A stretch of 24,716 bases of DNA, from contig JBMOKU010000004.1 of the NCBI GenBank assembly GCA_049324315.1, forward strand, positions 1-24,716, written 5' to 3'. The DNA is from JBMOKU01 sp049324315 (lineage in GTDB: Bacteria > Bacillota > Clostridia > Peptostreptococcales > Thermotaleaceae). Shown one piece after another: positions 14,916 through 22,912 of the stretch; the stretch's first letter is position 1, and each line of letters begins with the position of its first letter. Under the pieces are notes generated by a model. It did not search any database, was not told where the DNA came from, and worked only from the letters and a program-made list of their open reading frames with translations. The translations under genes were made by a program, and so were the position numbers.

Positions 14916-14981
14916 CGGTACGCCGAGGGCGGCGTCCCCTACAAAAGATAATACATTCTGTTCTAGAAGCGTATATCTTTA
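14916..14981 (-). repeat. Dispersed hairpin repeat, copy A
   Basis: This 66-base unit pairs with copy B at 8965-9030. The stem has GGTACGCCG against CGGCGTCCC around AGGG, with one inner A-T pair of copy B replaced by C-G here and one unpaired position. The conserved tail contains TACATTCTGTTCTA and TATATCTTTA. It lies between gap and pgk, immediately upstream of the candidate pgk -10 box. Confidence 0.8.
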
Positions 14982-15006
14982 TATAAAACCGTCATCATCG
15001 AAATTG

Positions 15007-15036
15007 AAGTCCAGTCCAAACATTCAGACTGGACTT
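15007..15036 (-). terminator. Hairpin after gap
   Basis: AAGTCCAGTC at 15007-15016 pairs with GACTGGACTT at 15027-15036 around a 10-base loop. On the minus strand the stem is followed only by CAATTTCG, so the T-run is poor. It may be a partial terminator or a processing/stability hairpin between gap and pgk. Confidence 0.55.
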
Positions 15037-15049
15037 TCAATCTCAAATT

Positions 15050-16063
15050 CTACAGTCCTTTATTGATGATATAGCTTACTAAATCAACAACTCTTGTGGA
15101 ATAACCCCACTCATTATCATACCATGAAACTACTTTTACCATTGTTCCATCCATAACCATTGTTGATAATCCGTCGATGATAGATGAACGTGAATCTTGT
15201 CTGTAGTCGATAGAAACCAGTGGCTCATCGCTGAAGCCCATGATACCTTTTAATTGATTGTCTGCAGCTTCTTTTAACGCTTGATTTACTTCTTCTGCAG
15301 TTGTTGCTTTTTCAACATCAAATACGATGTCCACAACGGATACCGTTGGTGTAGGAACCCTCATAGCAAATCCGTTAAGTTTGCCCTTAAGTTCAGGTAA
15401 TACCAATGCAACCGCCTTAGCAGCTCCTGTTGTTGTTGGGATAATAGACTCTGCCGCAGCTCTTGCTCTTCTTAAATCCTTATGTGGTAAGTCAAGAATT
15501 CTTTGGTCATTTGTATAGGAGTGAACGGTTGTCATCAATCCTTTTTTAACGCCAAATTTTTCATGGATTACTTTTGCAAATGGTGCTAAGCAGTTTGTTG
15601 TACAAGATGCGTTAGAAAGCACATGATGGTTTGCTGGATCATATTTGTCTTCGTTAACACCCATTACAATTGTAATATCTTCATTTGTAGCCGGCGCTGA
15701 AATAACTACTTTTTTAGCACCTGCTTGTATATGTTTCTCTGCGGCTTCTTTCTTCGTAAATACACCTGTTGATTCTACAACGATTTCAACACCTAGCTCG
15801 CCCCAAGGAATATTCGCTGGGTCTTTTTCAGCAAAGATCTTGATTTCCTGTCCATTCACAACAATAGCTTTTTCTTTAACTTCCACTGTTCCGTTAAATT
15901 TACCAAAGCAGCTGTCATACTTTAATAAATGAGCCAATGTTGCTGCATCTGTCAAGTCGTTGATTGCAACAATTTCAAAGTTTTTGTCTGCTCTCTCCAT
16001 TGCGATTTTGAACGCATTTCTACCAATTCTTCCAAAGCCATTAATACCAATTTTTACAGCCAT
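15050..16063 (-). CDS. gap: Glyceraldehyde-3-phosphate dehydrogenase (NAD-dependent, glycolytic)
   Basis: Gap oxidises glyceraldehyde 3-phosphate to 1,3-bisphosphoglycerate with NAD+. The 337-residue chain has the Rossmann start KIGINGFGRIGRNAF, Asp36 in INDLTD (an aspartate at the ribose-binding position, arguing for NAD over NADP), and the catalytic Cys154 in SNASCTTNCLAP. Further conserved blocks are MTTVHSYTNDQ (catalytic His) and the phosphate-binding RRARAAAESIIPTTTGAAKA. The C-terminus has SWYDNEWGYS. AAAGGAGG precedes the ATG. cggR ends 30 bases upstream, giving the cggR-gap operon known from Bacillus and relatives. Confidence 0.98.
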   Translation of the reverse strand: MAVKIGINGFGRIGRNAFKIAMERADKNFEIVAINDLTDAATLAHLLKYDSCFGKFNGTVEVKEKAIVVNGQEIKIFAEKDPANIPWGELGVEIVVESTGVFTKKEAAEKHIQAGAKKVVISAPATNEDITIVMGVNEDKYDPANHHVLSNASCTTNCLAPFAKVIHEKFGVKKGLMTTVHSYTNDQRILDLPHKDLRRARAAAESIIPTTTGAAKAVALVLPELKGKLNGFAMRVPTPTVSVVDIVFDVEKATTAEEVNQALKEAADNQLKGIMGFSDEPLVSIDYRQDSRSSIIDGLSTMVMDGTMVKVVSWYDNEWGYSTRVVDLVSYIINKGL

Positions 16064-16093
16064 AAAAAAATCCTCCTTTAAAATATATGTATT

Positions 16094-17143
16094 TTATTTT
16101 AAAATCTCTTTTGCCAATTCTTCATCGATCACTGCTACTAGGTCGCTGTTTAATCGACTAACTGCCATTAAGGCTTCAGCCTTATCTGCTCCCGCAGCTG
16201 CAGCGATGATATGTTTAAGCTTTTTATACTTTTCCAAACTTACGCCTACTGAGTTCACTTCTTCAATCACATTTCCGCTTTTATTAAAGTAATAACCAAA
16301 AGCTTCAGCAACAGCACCCTGCTGCAGTAGGTAGTCAGTCTTTTCCTTGCTCAATTCTCGTCTTTTTGTCATCATATCTGCTCTACCAATACCAAAAATG
16401 AATATTTCAATCTCATTGATATGTTCAATCACATCTTTGATACTGGGCTCTTGAGTAAGACTCATTAGTATTTCTTTAGAAATATTGTCGGGCATATGAA
16501 GAAGCTTATAGGTACCTCCCAGTTTGTTTGCCAAGGTTGCAGCAATGGTATTGGCCTGTTTTTCTACTTCTCTGCCAAATCCACCCCTTGCAGGTATCAC
16601 AGTAATGTTATGATTTTTTCCAGATTCATCAGGCATCTCTTCTGCTACCATCCGCATTGTTTCTCCACCAGTAATACCAATTACCGTGTTATCCTTTAGC
16701 AGAGATTTCACATATTGTGATGCACTTTTTCCAATCTCGCGAAGGATAACTCCTTCTTCGTGAACAATACTGGGAATCACAAAAACTTTTTTAATTTTCA
16801 GCTTTTGGGCAACTTGGTCTTCAATTTTCCTGAGACCCATCAGTCGATGAATAAACTCCTTCAATACATCAAGGGTATTCTCTCCAACTTCTGTGGTATT
16901 CATTCCTTCTGCCCGGACAAAAATCATCCCTTGTTCTCGCAAAATATTGGTTTCGCCCCGAATAATTCTTTCTCCGATTCCCATTAAATTGGCCAAATTT
17001 CTTCTTCCTATTGGCTGGTTATAGTAGACAAGGCTGAGAATATGGTAGCGTCGAATTAATGTCTCCATCATTTCCGGTGCTACTTTTTTCTGGATTTCTA
17101 TTACCCGGTCGATGTCATCGCAGTAATTCTTCTGGTAATTCAA
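16094..17143 (-). CDS. cggR: Central glycolytic genes regulator CggR (SorC family)
   Basis: CggR represses the gap operon and is released by fructose 1,6-bisphosphate in Bacillus subtilis. The 349-residue protein has an N-terminal helix-turn-helix region (EPIGRR-like QPIGRRNLANLMGIGERIIRGETNILREQG, about 45-75) and a C-terminal sugar-phosphate-binding domain. The latter includes VIGITGGETMRMVAEEMP, VIPARGGFGREVEKQANTIA and FGIGRADMM. TTG at 17143 is chosen because GGAGG lies 6 bases upstream and it gives a family-like N-terminus. The ATG at 17233 would lie inside the operator and add 30 residues unlike the family. A promoter and operator lie upstream and gap follows in the same operon. Confidence 0.93.
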   Translation of the reverse strand: MNYQKNYCDDIDRVIEIQKKVAPEMMETLIRRYHILSLVYYNQPIGRRNLANLMGIGERIIRGETNILREQGMIFVRAEGMNTTEVGENTLDVLKEFIHRLMGLRKIEDQVAQKLKIKKVFVIPSIVHEEGVILREIGKSASQYVKSLLKDNTVIGITGGETMRMVAEEMPDESGKNHNITVIPARGGFGREVEKQANTIAATLANKLGGTYKLLHMPDNISKEILMSLTQEPSIKDVIEHINEIEIFIFGIGRADMMTKRRELSKEKTDYLLQQGAVAEAFGYYFNKSGNVIEEVNSVGVSLEKYKKLKHIIAAAAGADKAEALMAVSRLNSDLVAVIDEELAKEILK

Positions 17144-17169
17144 CCTATACCTCCCTTTCTGATACGAGT

Positions 17170-17202
17170 ATAATAATAGTATGCCCTGTTTTAAAAAATC
17201 AA
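17170..17202 (-). promoter_or_regulatory. Possible second promoter of cggR
   Basis: TTGATT at 17197-17202 and TATTAT at 17173-17178 on the minus strand are 18 bases apart. Transcription would start about 25 bases before the TTG codon of cggR, downstream of the operator. It is weaker evidence than the promoter at 17287-17315 and may be chance in AT-rich DNA. Confidence 0.35.
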
Positions 17203-17215
17203 GCAAATCACTATA

Positions 17216-17252
17216 GGGACATTTTAGGTCCATGTTGTCAATTTTAGTCCCG
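17216..17252 (-). promoter_or_regulatory. CggR operator
   Basis: The minus strand reads CGGGAC-N6-TGAC-N3-ATGGAC-N6-TGTC-CC. The CggR operator known in Bacillus is CGGGAC-N6-TGTC-N4-CGGGAC-N6-TGTC, so both half-repeats are recognisable with small changes. It lies between the promoter at 17287-17315 and the cggR start, where a bound tetramer would block elongation, as in Bacillus. Confidence 0.75.
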
Positions 17253-17286
17253 CTTATACCATAAAAAAAGACCGATCTACATTTTT

Positions 17287-17315
17287 ATTTTAATACAACT
17301 ATTTACCAAAATCAA
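17287..17315 (-). promoter_or_regulatory. Sigma-A promoter of cggR-gap
   Basis: TTGATT (17310-17315) and TAAAAT (17287-17292) on the minus strand are separated by 17 bases. The start would be near 17280, about 28 bases before the CggR operator. The rpoN terminator is just upstream. Confidence 0.7.
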
Positions 17316-17350
17316 GAGCAAAAGTAGAACAAAAGTAATTTATGTTTTAA

Positions 17351-17390
17351 AAAGAAATGAAAAAAATGGTGTGTCTTCGCACACCATTTT
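17351..17390 (-). terminator. Terminator of rpoN
   Basis: AAAATGGTGTG at 17363-17373 pairs perfectly with CACACCATTTT at 17380-17390 around TCTTCG. On the minus strand it is followed by a TTTTTTCATTTCTTT run. The stem overlaps the rpoN stop codon. Confidence 0.9.
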
Positions 17391-18768
17391 AGAAACGTTT
17401 TCTCTTTGAAGAAGATTGTATTTTCATTTCATCTCTATATTTAGCTACCGTTCTTCTAGATATATTGATTCCTTTATCCTGCAGTTGATCGGCAATACAC
17501 TGATCACTTAAAGGTTTTTTAGGATTCTCTCCTTCAACCATATCTCGAATCATACTTTTGATGCTTTCCGCTGCTACCCCTTCACCTTCAACATTTGATA
17601 CGCCACTGGTAAAGAAAAATTTGATCTCAAATACACCTCTAGGTGTCTGCATATACTTTCCATTTACAGCTCTACTTACCGTTGATTCGTGGATACCCAC
17701 TTCATCAGCAATTTGTTTTAGCGTTAACGGCTTCAGATATTTTTTGCCTTGCTCAAAAAAATCAATCTGATAATCAACGATTGCTTTAACGACTTTATAA
17801 ATGGTCTGTCTTCGCTGTTCAATGCTTTTTATTAACCAAACTGCAGCATTCAATTTATCGGTAAGGAACTTTGAGATATTAGAGTCTTTATCTTCATTTA
17901 CGAGCATTTTTTTATAAAAACTGCTTACTGAAAGGCGAGGAGCTGTTGTATCATTGACAAGAACAATATACTCTCCATCAATTTTTTCAACGGTTACATC
18001 AGGCGTTACATACCTTGTGTCATTGTCTGAATAAAAAGCTCTGCCGGGCTTAGGTTCCAAAGTCTTAATAAAATCAGCAATATCCTGCACTTCTCTTACG
18101 GTAATATTAAGCTCTTTCGCAATGTGTGCAAGCTTATTGTCCGCCAGTTCATCTAAATAATCTGTTATAATCTGCATAATTCTCTGATCTTGTGTGCCCT
18201 TTTGTTTTACTTGAATTAAAAGGCATTCCTTTAGATCCCTGGCAGCAATCCCAAAAGGATCAAAGGTTTGAATGATTCCAAGAACATTTTCAACAGTTTG
18301 TACATTTACATGAAATAGTTCAGCGATTTCTTTCACATCCGTGGTCAAGTAGCCGTTTCTGTCTAAGCTTTCGATAATAAATTTACCGATAGATTTGTAT
18401 TTATTTTGAAGTATGGTAAACTGCAGTTGAAAAAGGAGATGTTCTGTTAACGTTGTATCAGATGACACAAACTGCTCGAAGGTTACTTCGTCCCTTTCTT
18501 TGCTGTAGCTTGTCTGCTTATAGCTAATGTCATCATATTCTTTAAAATACTCTTTCCAGTCAATTTCTTCCCTTTTCTCTATTTGCTTAGGTTCGCTCTC
18601 CTGTTGGGTTTGACCAATATCAAGGAGAGGGTTAATCATCAGCTGTTCATCAACGAACTGCTTCATCTCTTGGGCATTATACTGGAGTATTTGAATGGCT
18701 TGCTTTAATTCAGGCGTCATAACCAGTTTTTGTATTTGTTCAACATTTAAATGAAACCCAACTTTCAT
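17389..18768 (-). CDS. rpoN: RNA polymerase sigma-54 factor
   Basis: Sigma-54 directs core polymerase to -24/-12 promoters and needs an AAA+ enhancer-binding activator. The 459-residue chain is normal length. Region I (about 1-50) has the Leu/Gln-rich opening VEQIQKLVMTPELKQAIQILQ that contacts activators. An acidic region II (about 50-100) is followed by the core-binding domain. The helix-turn-helix is LTLKQIADEVGIHESTVSRAV (about 346-366). The RpoN box ISRRTVAKYRDEM (436-448) that reads the -24 element lies near the C-terminus. AAAGGAGG is 10 bases before the ATG. No activator gene is seen in the window. rpoN upstream of cggR-gap is found in various Firmicutes. Confidence 0.97.
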   Translation of the reverse strand: MKVGFHLNVEQIQKLVMTPELKQAIQILQYNAQEMKQFVDEQLMINPLLDIGQTQQESEPKQIEKREEIDWKEYFKEYDDISYKQTSYSKERDEVTFEQFVSSDTTLTEHLLFQLQFTILQNKYKSIGKFIIESLDRNGYLTTDVKEIAELFHVNVQTVENVLGIIQTFDPFGIAARDLKECLLIQVKQKGTQDQRIMQIITDYLDELADNKLAHIAKELNITVREVQDIADFIKTLEPKPGRAFYSDNDTRYVTPDVTVEKIDGEYIVLVNDTTAPRLSVSSFYKKMLVNEDKDSNISKFLTDKLNAAVWLIKSIEQRRQTIYKVVKAIVDYQIDFFEQGKKYLKPLTLKQIADEVGIHESTVSRAVNGKYMQTPRGVFEIKFFFTSGVSNVEGEGVAAESIKSMIRDMVEGENPKKPLSDQCIADQLQDKGINISRRTVAKYRDEMKIQSSSKRKRF

Positions 18769-18982
18769 AATCAGCCACCCTCCTTTGTTCGTGATTCTAT
18801 TTTAAATCGTCTATACTTTATTATATGTTCGTTAAAAATATAAATAACCAATGTCGATGCTTAACTTTTATATCAATATATGCTATATACTTAAACATCC
18901 TGAGTCTCTATACCTACTCCTATAACATTATAACATTAAATCTACGTTAAATAAAGCTAGACACTGATTTCAAAATAGAAAA

Positions 18983-19009
18983 AAAGACAAGGTTTGTTAC
19001 CTTGTCTTT
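18983..19009 (-). terminator. Terminator of the ABC transporter operon
   Basis: AAAGACAAGG at 18983-18992 pairs perfectly with CCTTGTCTTT at 19000-19009 around TTTGTTA. The minus strand continues TTTTTTCTATTTTG. The stem overlaps the stop of the last permease gene. Confidence 0.9.
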
Positions 19010-19967
19010 ACCTTTCACCTTTTTCATATGGCTGCCCTGCAGCCTTTGGTCCAACAGCTTTACCGGAAAACACGACTAAAGCGATGATCGTAAGAACATA
19101 TGGGAATGCCCAGAAAAACTCTTGCGGAAGCTTATTTAGGAACGGAATCTGATAAGCAACCACGCCTAACGCCTGTGAAAATCCAAAGAAAACGCCAGCT
19201 AACAAAACACCGATAGGGTCCCATTTTCCAAATATTAATGCCGCTAATGCGATAAAACCTGTTCCGTGTATCGTGGCATAGGTATATTGTATATCCTGGG
19301 TTAATACCATGATCGATCCGCCTAATCCGGCAAACATTCCTGATAGGATTACGCCTATATATCTCATTTTATAGACATTAATCCCCATTGAATCCGCTGC
19401 ACCAGGATGCTCTCCTACCGCTCTTAGCCTTAAACCAAAAGGGGTTTTGTAAATGATATACCATACAATGATTGCAATAATCATAACCAAGTATGAAGTA
19501 ATATGGACTTTGCTAAAGAATGTAGTACCTAAAACAGGAATTTTTGACAATACCGGTATATTTTGCTTCTTAATGCCGTATAAAAAGGCTACTGTTCTCT
19601 GCTGCTTAAATATAATCTGTGCTAGATATATTGTCATTCCTCCAGCGATAAGGTTGATGGCAGTACCACTGATAACCTGATCTGCTCTTAAGTTAATACT
19701 TACATAAGCATGAACAATAGAAAGTAATCCTCCAGCTATAATTCCAGTCAATATTCCAATCCATGGGCTGGCAGAACCTAATGAAGTCTCTACTAAAACC
19801 GTTACTGTAGCAGCAGTAAAGGCTCCTATCATCATTAAGCCTTCCAGACCGATATTTACAACACCGGATCTCTCGCTGAAAAGTCCTCCTAATGACGCTG
19901 CGATGATCGGCGCTGCAGATGTCAACGTTAAGGGGATAATGATACTTATAAGCTGCATAAAGTCCAT
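19008..19967 (-). CDS. BMP-type nucleoside ABC transporter, permease 2 (NupQ-like)
   Basis: One of two permeases of a BMP-family importer, whose members carry nucleosides such as guanosine. The 319-residue protein has about 8-10 membrane helices and the branched-chain/ribose permease (BPD_transp_2) pattern. It opens with the conserved LTLTSAAPIIAASLGGLFSERSGVVNIGLEGLMM segment. FGLRLRAVGEHPGAADSMGINVYKMRYIGVILSG (about 195-228) is the coupling region that contacts the ATPase. It starts 2 bases after the first permease stop, with AGGAGGGG upstream, so the pair is translationally linked. It is the last gene of the operon, before a terminator. Confidence 0.93.
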   Translation of the reverse strand: MDFMQLISIIIPLTLTSAAPIIAASLGGLFSERSGVVNIGLEGLMMIGAFTAATVTVLVETSLGSASPWIGILTGIIAGGLLSIVHAYVSINLRADQVISGTAINLIAGGMTIYLAQIIFKQQRTVAFLYGIKKQNIPVLSKIPVLGTTFFSKVHITSYLVMIIAIIVWYIIYKTPFGLRLRAVGEHPGAADSMGINVYKMRYIGVILSGMFAGLGGSIMVLTQDIQYTYATIHGTGFIALAALIFGKWDPIGVLLAGVFFGFSQALGVVAYQIPFLNKLPQEFFWAFPYVLTIIALVVFSGKAVGPKAAGQPYEKGER

Positions 19968-19969
19968 GT

Positions 19970-21025
19970 TTATTTCCCCTCCTTTCCTAAACGGATCAAT
20001 AATCGTTTGATTCCATAATTCATAGCCGCGAATAATACGATAAATGCCATAATAATTTCAGCGATTTCCTTCGGCACACTTGCCAATGCCATAGAGCTGG
20101 AACCGGATTTTAAAGCACCGAAAAGAAATCCAGCTATGACAACCCCTAAGCCGCTGTTACTCCCAAGAAGGGCAACAGCAATTCCGTCTAATCCGTAGCC
20201 TTCAAAGCCGCCGATTACCCTTGCATAACTGAAGGTACCTATTGAGATCATAGCACCTGCTAATCCGGCAAATGCCCCTGAAATCATCATGGAATAGACT
20301 ATATTTCTATTTACACGCATTCCGGCATACTCCGAAGCATCCGGATTAAACCCAACAGCGCGAAGTTCATATCCAAAAGAAGTTTTTTCTATAATATACC
20401 AGAATATGACCGCCATAATTAATGCAACAAAAATTCCTAAGTGCAATCTGGAATTCCCCGTTATAGTGGACATAAATTTATTACTTAAAGTTGCAGTTTC
20501 GTGAATAGCAACAGTTTTTGTTTTTGAACTTCCTGGGAGAATTTTTACTACATAGTTGATGATATGCAATGCTGTATAATTAAGCATAATTGTTACAACA
20601 ACTTCATGGACTCTAAATTTAGCCTTCAGAATTCCTGGAATAAACGCCCAAAGTCCTCCGGCTACAGCAGCAGCTAATAATGCTAATGGAAGATGTATAA
20701 TTCTAGGTGCTTCAACCAGTATACCCACTGCTGCAGCTGCAAATGAGCCCATGATTAACTGACCTTCTACACCAATATTAAACAATCCCGTTCTAAACCC
20801 AAAGGCAAGAGCCAATCCTGAAAGTATCAAAGGCGTAGATGACACAATCCATTCGCCAAATTTCCTGGGGTTTCCAACTACCCCCTTTATTAATGCTCGA
20901 TAGCCATCTATGGGATCTATACCGGTAATAATCATTATGATTGCGCCTGCTAAAAAACCTAATAATACAGATATAATCGGCACGATAAACGCATGATTTT
21001 TTTCATTAGAAAAGAACTTTACCAC
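19970..21025 (-). CDS. BMP-type nucleoside ABC transporter, permease 1 (NupP-like)
   Basis: This 351-residue membrane permease pairs with the shorter permease downstream to form the translocation channel. It has about 10 helices, the FRTGLFNIGVEGQLIMGSFAAA segment (about 77-98) and the ATPase-coupling region FGYELRAVGFNPDASEYAGM (about 217-236). The start is GTG (21023-21025), sharing one base with the TAG stop of the ATPase gene (TAGTG), and GAAGGTGAG lies 5 bases upstream. This close coupling suggests fixed stoichiometry of ATPase and permeases. Confidence 0.93.
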   Translation of the reverse strand: MVKFFSNEKNHAFIVPIISVLLGFLAGAIIMIITGIDPIDGYRALIKGVVGNPRKFGEWIVSSTPLILSGLALAFGFRTGLFNIGVEGQLIMGSFAAAAVGILVEAPRIIHLPLALLAAAVAGGLWAFIPGILKAKFRVHEVVVTIMLNYTALHIINYVVKILPGSSKTKTVAIHETATLSNKFMSTITGNSRLHLGIFVALIMAVIFWYIIEKTSFGYELRAVGFNPDASEYAGMRVNRNIVYSMMISGAFAGLAGAMISIGTFSYARVIGGFEGYGLDGIAVALLGSNSGLGVVIAGFLFGALKSGSSSMALASVPKEIAEIIMAFIVLFAAMNYGIKRLLIRLGKEGK

Positions 21026-22557
21026 TATTGCTCACCTTCTTTACCTTTTTCATTTGACCCTGCCATCATTAGACCTAGTTGATTCTCTGTTGCATTTTTC
21101 GCATCAACAATGCCTACAATTTTTCCTTCATATATGACCGCAATTCTATCACTTACATTCATTACTTCATCCAGTTCAAGGGATACAAGCAGTACACCCC
21201 TACCTTTGTCACGTTCTTCGACTAATTTTTTGTGAATAAATTCTATCGCACCAACGTCTAAGCCCCTTGTAGGTTGTCCAGCAATCAATAACGCAGGGCT
21301 TCTATCTACTTCCCTTGCTATGATCGCTTTCTGCTGATTTCCACCAGACATAGATCTTGTTTTTGTATGAATTCCCTGCCCACTTCGAACATCAAATTCA
21401 TTAATTAATTGACTTGCCTTATGATTTATCGCTTGACCATTCAGAATTCCGTTCTTTGAATAAGGCTCTTTATAGTATGTCTGCAAGACCATATTTTCCG
21501 CTAGCTTAAAATCCAGTATAAGCCCATGCTTGTGTCTATCCTGAGGAATATGACCGATACCCATTTCTGTCCTTTTTCTAATGGGTGACTTTGTAATGTC
21601 ATGCCCTAGCAATTCAATACTACCGGATTCAACCTCTCTTAATCCAGAAATCGCTTCAAGCAATTCCGTTTGACCATTGCCGTCAACTCCAGCGATTCCA
21701 AGAATTTCGCCCTTCTTAATTTCCAAGTTTAATCCATCGACTGCCTTCAATCCCCTTGAATCCCGAACAACAAGATCTTTGATTTTTAGAACAAACTCTC
21801 CGGGATTGGCATCTCGCTTGTCAACCTTAAAGCTTACCTCTCTTCCAACCATCATGGAAGCCATGATGTCTTCGGACGTAGTGTCCACATCTACCGTATC
21901 GATATATCGGCCTCTCCTTATCACGGTACATTGATCCGCAACGGCTTTGATCTCCTTCAATTTATGGGTGATCAATATGATGGATTTTCCTTCTTGAACC
22001 AATCTTTTCATAATCTGAATCAACTCGGTAATTTCCTGTGGAGTAAGGGCGGCAGTAGGTTCGTCAAATATTAAAATTTCAGCATTTCTATAGAGCATTT
22101 TTAATATCTCTACCCTCTGCTGCATTCCAACAGTAATATCTTCAATTTTCGCATATGGGTCAACCTCCAGCCCATACCGCTTTGACAATTCTTCAATTTC
22201 TTTTGCAGCTTTCTCCAGATTAATCCTTCCTCGTTCAGTTGGTTCCTTACCTAAAATAATATTCTCAGTAACTGTAAAGTTATGAACCAGCTTGAAATGT
22301 TGATGCACCATACCAATCCCTAATTCATTGGCAACATTAGGATTTGTAATATTTACCTTTTTGCCTCTTACTTTGATTTCTCCTTTTTCAGGCTGATAAA
22401 GCCCAAACAAAACACTCATCAGCGTAGATTTTCCTGCACCGTTTTCTCCTAGTAATGCATGAATCTCACCTTTTTTAACTTTTAAAGTTATATTATCATT
22501 CGCCACAATGCCTGGAAATTCTTTTCTGATATTAAGCATTTCGATAATATATTCCAT
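21025..22557 (-). CDS. BMP-type nucleoside ABC transporter, double ATPase (NupO-like)
   Basis: A 510-residue cytoplasmic protein made of two fused ABC ATPase domains. The N-half has Walker A GENGAGKST (37-45), the signature TVGMQQR (142-148, a VGxxQR variant typical of this family) and Walker B ILIFDEP (161-167). The C-half has a degenerate Walker A, GVDGNGQTE (290-298), without the lysine. It has a good signature MSGGNQQK (403-410) and LLIAGQPTRGLD in place of Walker B. One competent and one degenerate site is the known pattern for this family (YufO/NupO, RbsA-like). GAGGGG is 8 bases before the ATG. The 355-base gap to the lipoprotein gene holds a terminator and a repeat element. Confidence 0.95.
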   Translation of the reverse strand: MEYIIEMLNIRKEFPGIVANDNITLKVKKGEIHALLGENGAGKSTLMSVLFGLYQPEKGEIKVRGKKVNITNPNVANELGIGMVHQHFKLVHNFTVTENIILGKEPTERGRINLEKAAKEIEELSKRYGLEVDPYAKIEDITVGMQQRVEILKMLYRNAEILIFDEPTAALTPQEITELIQIMKRLVQEGKSIILITHKLKEIKAVADQCTVIRRGRYIDTVDVDTTSEDIMASMMVGREVSFKVDKRDANPGEFVLKIKDLVVRDSRGLKAVDGLNLEIKKGEILGIAGVDGNGQTELLEAISGLREVESGSIELLGHDITKSPIRKRTEMGIGHIPQDRHKHGLILDFKLAENMVLQTYYKEPYSKNGILNGQAINHKASQLINEFDVRSGQGIHTKTRSMSGGNQQKAIIAREVDRSPALLIAGQPTRGLDVGAIEFIHKKLVEERDKGRGVLLVSLELDEVMNVSDRIAVIYEGKIVGIVDAKNATENQLGLMMAGSNEKGKEGEQ

Positions 22558-22594
22558 GATTACAGCCCCTCGCTTTTTAACTCTTTTTTTCCTT

Positions 22595-22754
22595 AGGCAT
22601 CTGAAATAAAATAACTGTTCAAAGATGCTGAGGATATTTTGTGTCAGACAAGGAGACAGGTTCCGTTGCTAGCATCGCTATCAGCGGGTTCTGTCGACGA
22701 AGTATGACGAAAAATAGACCAGCATACTGACTAGTTATTTTGTTGAAGATGCCT
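22595..22754. mobile_element. MITE-like element with imperfect terminal inverted repeats
   Basis: The left end (22595-22616) and the right end (22733-22754) are inverted repeats: both begin AGGCATCT and both include AAAATAACT when read inward, with about 19 of 23 positions matching. The element is 160 bases, has no open frame of note, and its interior (TGTGTCAGACAAGGAGACAGG, CAGCGGGTTCTGTCGACG) is more GC-rich than its flanks. An internal AGATGC at 22623-22628 makes a second hairpin with the left end. I recall similar sequences scattered in clostridial genomes, but only one copy is in the window and no clear target duplication is visible. Confidence 0.55.
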
Positions 22755-22862
22755 TATCTAATCATACAATAAAAACGTTTGCAATTCTATACAATTTCAT
22801 ATTATTTCAAATCGTTAATAATTGTAGAAGTATAACAAAATTATAATTGTAATAATTGGAAT

Positions 22863-22890
22863 AAAAAAGCCCATTTAAAATGGGCCTTTT
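22863..22890 (-). terminator. Terminator after the BMP lipoprotein gene
   Basis: GCCCAT at 22869-22874 pairs with ATGGGC at 22880-22885 around TTAAA, and AAAA/TTTT flanks extend the stem past one bulge. The minus strand ends in TTTTTTAT. It lies 22 bases after the lipoprotein stop and inside the importer operon. Confidence 0.8.
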
Positions 22891-22912
22891 CATCAGGTTA
22901 ATTCATTTTAGA

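Larger units (their letters stand above)
22558..22912. other. 355-base spacer between lipoprotein and ATPase genes
   Basis: No gene is seen here. Reading in the direction of transcription (minus), the stretch holds the lipoprotein gene terminator (22863-22890), an AT-rich part, then the inverted-repeat element (22595-22754) and the ATPase ribosome binding site. The layout suggests high expression of the lipoprotein with partial read-through into the other genes, as seen for other importers. Confidence 0.6.

Noticed and set aside
17144..17233. N-terminal 30-codon extension of cggR from the ATG at 17233
   Set aside because: It would begin within the CggR operator, has no ribosome binding site and does not resemble the family; the TTG at 17143 has GGAGG at proper spacing.
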